Positions 22,410 to 29,252 of a stretch of DNA of 29,252 bases are shown here, in pieces. The translations under genes were made by a program, and so were the position numbers. The stretch is from an uncultured Clostridia bacterium (GTDB lineage Bacteria > Bacillota > Clostridia > Christensenellales > Aristaeellaceae): assembly GCA_934621505.1 (NCBI GenBank), contig CAKTUU010000029.1:1-29252 (forward strand), given 5' to 3'. The notes below the pieces were generated by a model that was given only the letters and a program-made list of their open reading frames with translations, was not told the origin of the DNA and made no database searches. Every line of letters starts with the position of its first letter. Within the stretch, counting starts at the first letter, position 1.

Positions 22410-24117
22410 TAAATCTTTGCAAAAGCAGTTAACCGCCCAATTTTACCGGGGCAATATTCCCATGCTGTGCCTGGCCGCGTTGGGAACCCTGATTGTCGGC
22501 AGCCTGAATCTGTTTTTATCCCGAATTATGCAGCAGCTTATCGACGCGGCCTCCGGCCTGCCGGGAGCGCCTCCCATTCTCTTGCTGGCAAAGCTAAGCG
22601 CCGGGCTGGTGCTTTTGGGCATTGCGGCCTTTGCCATACAATCCGTTTCCGAGCCGCTGTTCATCCGGCGGGCCATGCAACAGTATAAGGAGCGGGCCTT
22701 TCAAAAGCTGACGGAAAAAAGCATCGCTTCCTTTCGGGATGAAAGCGCCGCGGCCTACCTGTCAGCCCTGACCAACGACGCTTCCAGCATAGAGGCGGAC
22801 TACCTGACGCAGCAGTTTGCGCTGATTCGGAAAATGGTGGTGTTTGCCGGAGCCATCGGCCTGATGCTGTGGTATTCGCCCCTGATGACGGCCATTGCCA
22901 CCGGGCTGACCCTTCTGCCGCTGATTGCCTCGCTGCTGACTGGAGGCCGTATCCAGGCGGCGGAACGCCGGGTGTCCGACCGCAACAGCGACTTTACCGC
23001 CGCCCTAAGCGACTGCCTGAACGGCTTTGCCGTGGTCAAAACCTTTCAGGCGGAAAAAGAAATCTTTCGCCTGTTCGCCCAAAGCAACCGCGCCCTGGAA
23101 GGGGCCAAATGCCAAAAGCGCCGCCTGGTCCTGCTTGTGGGCATGATTGGGTCCATAACCGGCATTGTGGCGCAGCTTGGGGTTTTTTTGACCGGCACTT
23201 ATCTGGCGCAGGCCGGGTACGGCCTGACGCCTGGCATTGTGGTGGCGTTTGTCAACCTGATGAATTTTATCATCGAGCCCATCGCCCAGCTGCCGGGGCT
23301 GCTTGCCAGCCGCAAGGCGGCGCTGGCTCTGGTCGGCAAGCTGGCTTCTTCTCTGGAAAAGCAGTGCGATTTTGGCGGCACGGCAAAGCTATTCCCCCTG
23401 CGCAGGGGAATTCAGCTGCAAAATGTGTGCTACAGCTATGACGGCAAAACGGACGCGCTGCGCAATGTTTCCGCCTTTTTTCAGGCCGGCGGGGCCTATG
23501 CGGTGGTAGGCGGCAGCGGAAGCGGCAAATCCACCCTGCTGAACCTGCTGATGGGCACGGCGGGCGCGTACACCGGCCAAATTCTGCTGGATGATACGGA
23601 ACTGCGCACGGTGGCCCCGGAATCGCTGTTTCAGCTGATTTCCCTGATACAGCAAAACGTATTTGTGTTTCACGCCTCCATCCGGGATAATCTGACCCTG
23701 TTCCGGAATTTTCCGCCTCAGCAGATCGACGCGGCGATTCAACAGGCCCATTTGACGGATCTGGTAGCCGCCCGAGGTCAGGACTATCTTTGCGGCGAAA
23801 ACGGCGGCGGCCTGTCCGGTGGCGAAAAGCAGCGCATTTCCATTGGGCGCAGCCTTTTGAAAAACGCGTCCGTGCTGCTGGCGGATGAAATGGCCTCCGC
23901 TTTGGATGCGCAAACGGCCCATCAGGTCACAGAGGATTTGCTGAGCCTGCGGGGAATCACCCGCATTGTGGTCACCCACCGTCTGGAGGCGTCCCTGCTG
24001 CGCCGGTACAACGGCATTGTGGTGCTAAAGGACGGCCACGTTGCTGAAACCGGTTCCTTTGATGAACTCATGGCCCAAAAGGGCTACTTTTACGCCCTGT
24101 ATACCGTGGCCCAATAA
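22396..24117 (+). CDS. ABC exporter, fused membrane and ATPase domains
   Basis: This 573-aa half-transporter has an N-terminal six-helix type IV exporter membrane domain (about 20-315) and a C-terminal nucleotide-binding domain. Walker A is GGSGSGKST (372-380), Q-loop QQN (419-421), signature LSGGEKQR (473-480), Walker B VLLADE (493-498) and switch His528, so it should hydrolyse ATP. It would act as a homodimer, or with a partner not in the window. It belongs to the multidrug/lipid/peptide exporter group. No peptidase C39 domain is seen, so bacteriocin processing is unlikely. It is translationally overlapped with an XRE-TPR regulator, a layout common for inducible drug or peptide efflux. Confidence 0.94.
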   Translation: MKKSSKSLQKQLTAQFYRGNIPMLCLAALGTLIVGSLNLFLSRIMQQLIDAASGLPGAPPILLLAKLSAGLVLLGIAAFAIQSVSEPLFIRRAMQQYKERAFQKLTEKSIASFRDESAAAYLSALTNDASSIEADYLTQQFALIRKMVVFAGAIGLMLWYSPLMTAIATGLTLLPLIASLLTGGRIQAAERRVSDRNSDFTAALSDCLNGFAVVKTFQAEKEIFRLFAQSNRALEGAKCQKRRLVLLVGMIGSITGIVAQLGVFLTGTYLAQAGYGLTPGIVVAFVNLMNFIIEPIAQLPGLLASRKAALALVGKLASSLEKQCDFGGTAKLFPLRRGIQLQNVCYSYDGKTDALRNVSAFFQAGGAYAVVGGSGSGKSTLLNLLMGTAGAYTGQILLDDTELRTVAPESLFQLISLIQQNVFVFHASIRDNLTLFRNFPPQQIDAAIQQAHLTDLVAARGQDYLCGENGGGLSGGEKQRISIGRSLLKNASVLLADEMASALDAQTAHQVTEDLLSLRGITRIVVTHRLEASLLRRYNGIVVLKDGHVAETGSFDELMAQKGYFYALYTVAQ

Positions 24118-24125
24118 CGCCAAAA

Positions 24126-24168
24126 GGGCACGCAGAAACAACTTCTGCGTGCCCTAAGCCATTTTTTA
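24126..24168 (+). terminator. terminator of the XRE-ABC operon
   Basis: A 12-bp stem GGGCACGCAGAA / TTCTGCGTGCCC (24126-24137 with 24143-24154), seven bases later followed by six T (24162-24167). Confidence 0.82.
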
Positions 24169-24219
24169 GGGGCTCCGCCCCTATAACCCCGGCAGGAGGC
24201 AGCGCCTCCTGCACCTCCA
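24169..24219. repeat. double-palindrome intergenic element
   Basis: Two GC-rich hairpins lie between convergent genes: GGGGC-TCC-GCCCC (24169-24181) and GCAGGAGGC-AGC-GCCTCCTGC (24192-24212), followed by ACCTCCA. I recall very similar units scattered between genes in several clostridial genomes, but cannot check this here. On the minus strand it may serve as the terminator of the zinc-ribbon gene. Confidence 0.6.
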
Positions 24220-24227
24220 ATTTTGCC

Positions 24228-25016
24228 TTACCAGTCGCTGTCCCAGTCCGTATCGCTGGAATCCCAGCTGCTGTAATCATTGTCCCAATCATCGGAATCC
24301 CAGTCGGAGCTTTTCCACTCCTTTTCCTGATAATAACCGCTATCCGCAAAATCATCCGTGCCGTAGGAACTGCTGTAATCGTGCCCCTGCCAGTAATCCT
24401 GCGCCTGCTGCTCCAGAGCGCTGTCCACCGCGTCGGCGCTTACCCAGCTATCTCCCTCGTAGGTGTACCAGTCGTTATTCTGATAGTAATAATAGCTGTC
24501 TTCATACTGATAGTAGCCGTTTTGAGGCCACTCCGGGTTTCGGACAAAATATACATAAATCCCAATCAGCACAAGGACCACGATCACCTTGAAGCCAATT
24601 CCGATATACCTGCTGATCTTTGCGTCCTTGGCAGCCTGCTTTGAGGACGTGGGATTTTTGCGTTTCAGCACTTCCGCCTTTAATTTCTGATAGATTTCGT
24701 TAACGGCATAGGCCTCGTCCTTGCCCTGATAGCGGATGGCCCGCGAGCCGTCCGCCTTATTTTTGTACACCACAAAGTCACCGTTCGCGTCCTTAAAAAT
24801 GCCAAAGGCCCTGGGCTGCCGGTAATCCATGCCAATGAAAAAGCGCATTTTTTCCAGCGGCAGACCCCGTGCCTGGCAGAACGCCTGCAGTTCCTCTATG
24901 GTTTTGGGAATCCCATCGGCGCTTCTGACCAGATGCTGGTTCACGCCGCCGCAGTTTGGGCATTTTTCATCCGTATCAGACAGATAGCCGCCGCAATAAT
25001 CGCACCGAATTTTCAT
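24228..25016 (-). CDS. zinc-ribbon membrane protein with acidic W/D/S tail
   Basis: I do not recognise a named family for this 262-aa protein. Residues 1-24 form a zinc ribbon (C5, C8, C19, C22: CDYCGG...CPNCGG). A soluble region follows (about 35-130), then one membrane helix (about 138-158, KVIVVLVLIGIYVYFV). The tail (160-262) is full of Tyr, Trp, Asp and Ser, ending in repeated D-W-D-S units. Lys-rich residues ahead of the helix predict the zinc ribbon inside and the tail outside the cell. The ATG at 25016 has GGGAGG six bases ahead. The promoter is at 25034-25062 and the gene stands alone. The tail is highly acidic, which could bind cations or wall polymers. Confidence 0.82.
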   Translation of the reverse strand: MKIRCDYCGGYLSDTDEKCPNCGGVNQHLVRSADGIPKTIEELQAFCQARGLPLEKMRFFIGMDYRQPRAFGIFKDANGDFVVYKNKADGSRAIRYQGKDEAYAVNEIYQKLKAEVLKRKNPTSSKQAAKDAKISRYIGIGFKVIVVLVLIGIYVYFVRNPEWPQNGYYQYEDSYYYYQNNDWYTYEGDSWVSADAVDSALEQQAQDYWQGHDYSSSYGTDDFADSGYYQEKEWKSSDWDSDDWDNDYSSWDSSDTDWDSDW

Positions 25017-25033
25017 AGCATACCTCCCAGCCC

Positions 25034-25062
25034 ATTATAGCAGAAAAACAAAGGATAAGCCA
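25034..25062 (-). promoter_or_regulatory. promoter of the zinc-ribbon gene
   Basis: On the minus strand a perfect TATAAT (25034-25039) with a weak TGGCTT (25057-25062) 17 bp ahead. The predicted start is only about 11 bases before the ATG, close to the Shine-Dalgarno itself. Confidence 0.6.
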
Positions 25063-25072
25063 GTACATACAA

Positions 25073-25108
25073 CAGGCCTGCTCCCCTTATTTCCGGGGAA
25101 CAGGCCTG
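25073..25108 (-). terminator. terminator-like hairpin after the large surface protein gene
   Basis: A 14-bp stem with one wobble (25073-25086 with 25095-25108) follows the stop at 25134. The minus-strand T tract after it is weak (TTGTATGT). Confidence 0.7.
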
Positions 25109-25133
25109 CCTGGGTTAAGGTTGTTTCAACTTT

Positions 25134-28100
25134 TTAGCCTTGCTGAGTATGGTCGCTGCCCGCATCGTGGTAGCGCTGCATACGGCTGCGGCGCGCGGCT
25201 GTCTGGCTTTCCGCCTTGGGTTCAGCGGGCGGCTGATCCAGGGGCCGGGCGTAGGGGTTGCTGCCGGTCTGCGGCGTGCTGGCCGCGCTGCTTTGGGGCG
25301 CGTAGGGATTGACCGTTGACGCAGCGCTTTCTCCCACGCCAGTGCTGCCGTTTGCACCGGCATTGCCGGTGGTTCCGGTGCTGCCGATGGTTCCGGTACT
25401 GCCGGTGGGGGTGGCATAGGGGTTGGCGCTCTGACTGGGCGCGTAGGGATTGCCGGGCTGACGGCTGTAGGGATTGTAAGCCGCGCTGCCGTTCGCCGCA
25501 GCGCCGCCCGTGTAGGGATTGGCGCTTTGTCCGGCGGCATAGGGACTGCCAGCCTGACGGCTGTACGGGTTGGCGGAGCTGCCAGCCGTTCCCTGCTTCT
25601 GCTGGGCGCCGCCGGCGTTGGGCGCGGCTACCGCCCGGCGGGCATAAGGGCTGGTGTTGGCCGAACCGTTGCCGCTGGCAGCGGCGCGCCGGTTGGCGGC
25701 GGCACGGGCCGCGGCTTCCTTGCGGCGCTTGTTCTGGTTCAGCGCGTAGGCGTATACGCCGCCCGCGCCGCCCAGCAGCACAATCGCGCCGCCAATCAGG
25801 CCCAAGGGCACCGAGGAGGTCTGGGTTTCCTTGGTTTCATCCTCATAGGTAATGGGAATCATGGTGCCGATGACCATGGTAGAGGTAGGCGTGGGCGATA
25901 CCGTGGTTTCCGCCTCCGCCGTAGCGGTGGCCGAAGGCGTGGCGTAGGGGTTAAAGGGCTGGTAGCTGGTTTCCGAGGTTACGCCGGTATTCTTCCAGGT
26001 GCCCACGTTCCAGTCCTCAACCGATTCCACCTTGCCCTGGGTTGAGGAACCCGTATTGCCCGTGCTGGGCTTGGTGTAGTTGGTGTTGTTACTGGTGCTG
26101 CCGCTGTTGTTGGCGGTGCTGTTGTTTTGGATTCCCAGTTCATACTCCCGGCTGGTCAGGAAGCTGTTCAGCTCCGTCAGACTCATCTGGTGGAAGTAAT
26201 CGCCATGAATCCATCCGGTTGTACCATTGTAATTGACCTTGTACCAGGTCACTCCATCTACCACCTGGGTATCATAGATCATAGCCATGGCGTAGCGGTT
26301 CAGCTGCTTGATGCGCGCGCCCTTCAGGGACGGCGTGGTGCGGAAGTTAACGCCGCTGCTGGTTACATAACCATAGCTGGAGTTAGCGGAAGGATTATAG
26401 GTCGGCAGCACGGTATTGGAAGGCGTAGTGGGCAGCGGGCTGCCGGTCTGGCGGTAACGGTCCACCTCCGCGTCGGTCAGCTTGCGCAGCTGGCCGTCCT
26501 TGACATAGCCGCTGGTGCCGCCATAGGTGGTCTTGTGCCATACATAGCCGCTTTCGTCATAAACCTGACCGTATACATACACCACCTGGTTTTTGTCCAG
26601 ATACTTGGCGGAAGCATAGGCGTTGGCGTACTGGCGCAAAGGCACGCTGTCGTACAGGGTGATGTAGTAGCCGGTATTCTGCACCGGCTGGTTCTGCTGC
26701 TGGCGCTGCTCTTCCAAAATGGCGTCCGCCTCGGTTTTGGTAATGCGGCGCACATCCGCGTCGTTTACCCAGCCCATGGTGTTGTTGCCATCGGTGGTCT
26801 GGGCGGAGTGCCAGGTAACCGCGCCGGATACCCGCTGGCCGCTGGACCACAGCACGGTGTTCACAGGCAGGGTCTGAATCACCTCGCCCGCAGCGGAGGC
26901 GCTCCTGCGCTGGGCGGTTTGCCGGGTCACCAGCAGATAGCCCAGGTAGTCCTTCACATCCGACGGCTGATAATAGAAGGTAACTACAGAGGGGTTCACG
27001 CTTACCTGGTTGCCGCTGCCCACGGTTACCTGCACGGTAGCGTTGCCGGTAGCGTCGCTGCGGGTATAGGTGCCGTGGCTGGCCACTACGCTGTCGTCCG
27101 GAGCAACGGAGTGGGTGCCCACAGGCAGACTGCGGGTTTCCGTCGCAATCAACGTGCCTGTGGTTACTTCGTAATACTGAATGGTCAGGCTGCCGGTTAC
27201 GGTAGCGTCATAGCAGGTAAAGCTGATGCTGTTGGGTTCAATCTCCAAATTTTCCTTGACCGTCACCTGCACAGGCTGGGTAGCCGGGGACAGCACATAA
27301 CCGCTGGGCACTTTGCCGCTATCCGCGGTAATGGTGTAGGTACCCGGAGACAGGGGCCGGTCCTCCGGCGTTATCAAATCCGTGCCGATGGCATTCACAT
27401 AATGAATGCGCAGGTTGGCGGTGGTGGCGTTCTTGCTGTAGGTAAAGGTAATGATGGAGGGATTGGCCTTGCCGTCCTGGGTGACGGTTACCGTTTCGCT
27501 GGAAACAGATTTGTAGGTATAGCCGTCAATCTGTTTCGCGTATTCGCCGGTAGGCTGATTTTCCCCCACAGGCAGGGTGATGGTTTCCGATGGGGCAATT
27601 TCCCGCTTGTCCTCATCCTGATACTGGATGGTAACCTGCGCCTCTACCACCTTTTCCTTGGCAAAGGTAAATACCAGCTCTGCGGGAATGACGCTGCCAT
27701 CGCCAGTCACAGTCACGGTGTCCGCGTTGGTTCTGGGGGCTTCATATCCCTGGGGCGTTTCCTTGGCAAAGTTGGCGGCCCGGTAGCTGCCCTCCGTCAC
27801 TTCGTGAGATTCAGCGGGGTACAATTCAGTGCCCTGCTCATCCACATAGTGCACGGTCAGGGTGCCCTTGGCGGGTTCCACCACCCTCTTGACATAGGTA
27901 AACACCAGCGTGTCCGGGCTGATGGTTCCATCCGCAGAAACAGTTACCGTGTCCGCGTTCACCGTAGGTACTTCGTAGCCCTCCGGGGCGCTTTGCTGAT
28001 ACTGGCTGGCGGCATAGCTGCCCTCGGTCAGTTCCACGGTCTGGGTATCATACACTGTTCCGCCCTGATCGTCCACATACAGCACCGTCAGGGTCGCCTT

Positions 28101-29252
28101 GACGGGCTCCACCGGAAGCGCGGCATAGGTAAAGGTCAGCACACTGGGGACAATGCTGCCGTCACTGCCCACCGTTACCGTCTCCGCATTAGCCAGAGGC
28201 GCTTCATAGCCCTGGGGCGCTTCCTTGGCGAAGCTGACGGCAGGGTAGCTGCCCTCCGTTACTTCATGGGACTCGGCGGGGTACAGTTCAGCGCCCTGAT
28301 CGCTTACATAATAGACGGTCAGCGTCGCCTTTACCGGCTCCACCGGGTTTTTAACATAGAAGAAGGTAACCATTTCCGGGCTGGCGACGCCGTTTTCATC
28401 CACCGTTACCGTCTGGGTGGCTTCGCCCTGCACAGTGTAGTCCTGCACCTCACGGGCCGTTACGGGGGTAGACTGCGCCCAGGGACACTCCACCGTGTCC
28501 GTGTACAGCACTTCGTTGGTGTCATAGTCCAGGCCCTGCACGGTCAGCTCCACAGCCTTGTCGCCATACAGCAGCTTGTCGCTTTCTTCCTTGCTGAGCA
28601 TCTCAAAGCAGTCCGCCCGGACGTAGCAATCCGTTTCCTTATAGCGGATGGCGTACCAGTTATAGGAGCTGCCCGCAAACTGCACCTCGCGGTAGGCGTA
28701 AATATTCACGCCCTTTTTAATGCTGCTGAAAACGGCCTTGCCTTCCGGCATATCCCGCAGCTTCAGGCCGCCTACCGTGGTAACGCCATAGGCGTTCAGC
28801 TCCCGCACAACGGTGATGCCATCGTTATTGCCGGAATCTCCTGCATTGCCGGGTTCCTCCGTATTGCCGGGATCCGTTTCGGTGGGCTGGTCCGGCTGCT
28901 CCGGCCCCTGCTGCCGGGTCAAAGTAAAGGTTACCGGGTTGGGGTACGCGCTGCCATCCGCGCCGACAGATACCGTAACGGCGTCGTAGCTGGCCAGCGC
29001 ATAGCCGCCGGGCACCATTCCTTCATCCGGAGACAGGGAATGATCGCCGGGCGTCAGTTCCACCGTCGTGGTGTTAAGCACTTCATTATCGCATTCATAC
29101 TGCACCGTCACCCAGGCGTTCTGGGCGGGAGCCTGCTTTTCCGCTACCGTAAAGCTGACATAGCTGGGGGTGGCGGTGCCGTCGTTTTCCACATGCACGG
29201 GCACGCCATCAGTGCTGACCAGTTCATAATCCGGCACCAGGCTGGCATCCGG
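25134..29252 (-). CDS. large surface protein: MucBP-like repeats, SH3b domains, membrane span, NPY-rich tail (partial)
   Basis: The gene runs off the right edge, so the N-terminus and any signal peptide are missing; over 1,370 residues are visible. From the N-terminal side there are about eight repeats of roughly 75 aa resembling MucBP or related beta-rich adhesin modules. The pattern is LTVxYVDxxGxEL..., EGSY, Q/EGYE.P, VTVxxDGxxxPxxLTFTY (units start near 29130, 28560, 28330, 28110, 27880, 27645, 27425 and 27210). One SH3b-like domain (about 28800-28600) lies after the first repeat, and three more lie between 26950 and 26190. A Ser/Thr/Asn-rich linker leads to one membrane helix near 25741-25815 (PLGLIGGAIVLLGGAGGVYAYAL) followed by NKRRK. 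The last 200 or so residues, predicted cytoplasmic, contain nine N/S-P-Y motifs among Gly, Ser, Ala and Thr. There is no LPxTG anchor. A role in adhesion or wall binding is likely. Confidence 0.87.
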   Translation of the reverse strand, partial: PDASLVPDYELVSTDGVPVHVENDGTATPSYVSFTVAEKQAPAQNAWVTVQYECDNEVLNTTTVELTPGDHSLSPDEGMVPGGYALASYDAVTVSVGADGSAYPNPVTFTLTRQQGPEQPDQPTETDPGNTEEPGNAGDSGNNDGITVVRELNAYGVTTVGGLKLRDMPEGKAVFSSIKKGVNIYAYREVQFAGSSYNWYAIRYKETDCYVRADCFEMLSKEESDKLLYGDKAVELTVQGLDYDTNEVLYTDTVECPWAQSTPVTAREVQDYTVQGEATQTVTVDENGVASPEMVTFFYVKNPVEPVKATLTVYYVSDQGAELYPAESHEVTEGSYPAVSFAKEAPQGYEAPLANAETVTVGSDGSIVPSVLTFTYAALPVEPVKATLTVLYVDDQGGTVYDTQTVELTEGSYAASQYQQSAPEGYEVPTVNADTVTVSADGTISPDTLVFTYVKRVVEPAKGTLTVHYVDEQGTELYPAESHEVTEGSYRAANFAKETPQGYEAPRTNADTVTVTGDGSVIPAELVFTFAKEKVVEAQVTIQYQDEDKREIAPSETITLPVGENQPTGEYAKQIDGYTYKSVSSETVTVTQDGKANPSIITFTYSKNATTANLRIHYVNAIGTDLITPEDRPLSPGTYTITADSGKVPSGYVLSPATQPVQVTVKENLEIEPNSISFTCYDATVTGSLTIQYYEVTTGTLIATETRSLPVGTHSVAPDDSVVASHGTYTRSDATGNATVQVTVGSGNQVSVNPSVVTFYYQPSDVKDYLGYLLVTRQTAQRRSASAAGEVIQTLPVNTVLWSSGQRVSGAVTWHSAQTTDGNNTMGWVNDADVRRITKTEADAILEEQRQQQNQPVQNTGYYITLYDSVPLRQYANAYASAKYLDKNQVVYVYGQVYDESGYVWHKTTYGGTSGYVKDGQLRKLTDAEVDRYRQTGSPLPTTPSNTVLPTYNPSANSSYGYVTSSGVNFRTTPSLKGARIKQLNRYAMAMIYDTQVVDGVTWYKVNYNGTTGWIHGDYFHQMSLTELNSFLTSREYELGIQNNSTANNSGSTSNNTNYTKPSTGNTGSSTQGKVESVEDWNVGTWKNTGVTSETSYQPFNPYATPSATATAEAETTVSPTPTSTMVIGTMIPITYEDETKETQTSSVPLGLIGGAIVLLGGAGGVYAYALNQNKRRKEAAARAAANRRAAASGNGSANTSPYARRAVAAPNAGGAQQKQGTAGSSANPYSRQAGSPYAAGQSANPYTGGAAANGSAAYNPYSRQPGNPYAPSQSANPYATPTGSTGTIGSTGTTGNAGANGSTGVGESAASTVNPYAPQSSAASTPQTGSNPYARPLDQPPAEPKAESQTAARRSRMQRYHDAGSDHTQQG

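Noticed and set aside
25255..25575. CRISPR-like short repeats
   Set aside because: The periodic units are codons for the N/S-P-Y tail, in frame and of unequal spacing; no constant repeat and spacer pattern.

Overview
The window reads as chromosomal DNA from a GC-rich member of the Clostridia (Firmicutes), most likely from an animal gut. Signs are strong AAGGAGG ribosome binding sites, TTGnnn-N16-18-TATAAT promoters, a T-box leader, an rpsO-pnp-M16 peptidase gene order, a SpoIID-type protein, an EFR1-type flavodoxin/ferredoxin and bile-acid genes. The species cannot be named from the sequence alone.

Layout. (1) 1-2613: on the minus strand, a PrsW-type membrane protease, an XRE regulator with a membrane tail, and a GNAT acetyltransferase. 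(2) 2633-7250: a bile-acid-related block. A bile salt hydrolase (minus) faces, across a divergent promoter, a plus operon of EFR1 flavodoxin/ferredoxin, C69 dipeptidase and a 77-aa CDGC protein. A separately promoted SDR closely resembling clostridial 12alpha-hydroxysteroid dehydrogenases follows. (3) 7251-9199: asparagine synthetase under a T-box leader. (4) 9227-15971: a minus-strand housekeeping run reading dus, rpsO, pnp, M16 peptidase, DUF3267 zincin, SpoIID-type lipoprotein. (5) 15972-16745: an IS1-family element with a perfect 9-bp target duplication and a decayed transposase. (6) 16800-17180: tRNA-Pro(GGG) behind a consensus promoter, and an unlisted 36-aa membrane peptide. (7) 17323-21142: branched-chain aminotransferase with an attenuator-like leader, pyridoxal kinase, and guaA. 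(8) 21237-24168: an XRE regulator translationally overlapping an ABC exporter. (9) 24169-29252: a small intergenic repeat, a zinc-ribbon membrane protein with an acidic aromatic outer tail, and a very large surface protein (at least 1,370 aa, truncated by the right edge) with MucBP-like repeats, SH3b domains, one membrane span and a cytoplasmic tail full of N/S-P-Y motifs.

How genes fit together. The hydrolase would free primary bile acids from taurine or glycine, and the SDR would oxidise or reduce the 12alpha-hydroxyl of cholate-type acids. Two inverted repeats over the SDR promoter suggest ligand control. The PLP-dependent aminotransferase lies beside a PLP-salvage kinase. The window's most interesting parts are the bile-acid block, the two leaders in which a Shine-Dalgarno sequence sits inside a terminator-like hairpin, and the unusual tails of the two envelope proteins. 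No CRISPR array, rRNA, phage or plasmid gene was seen.
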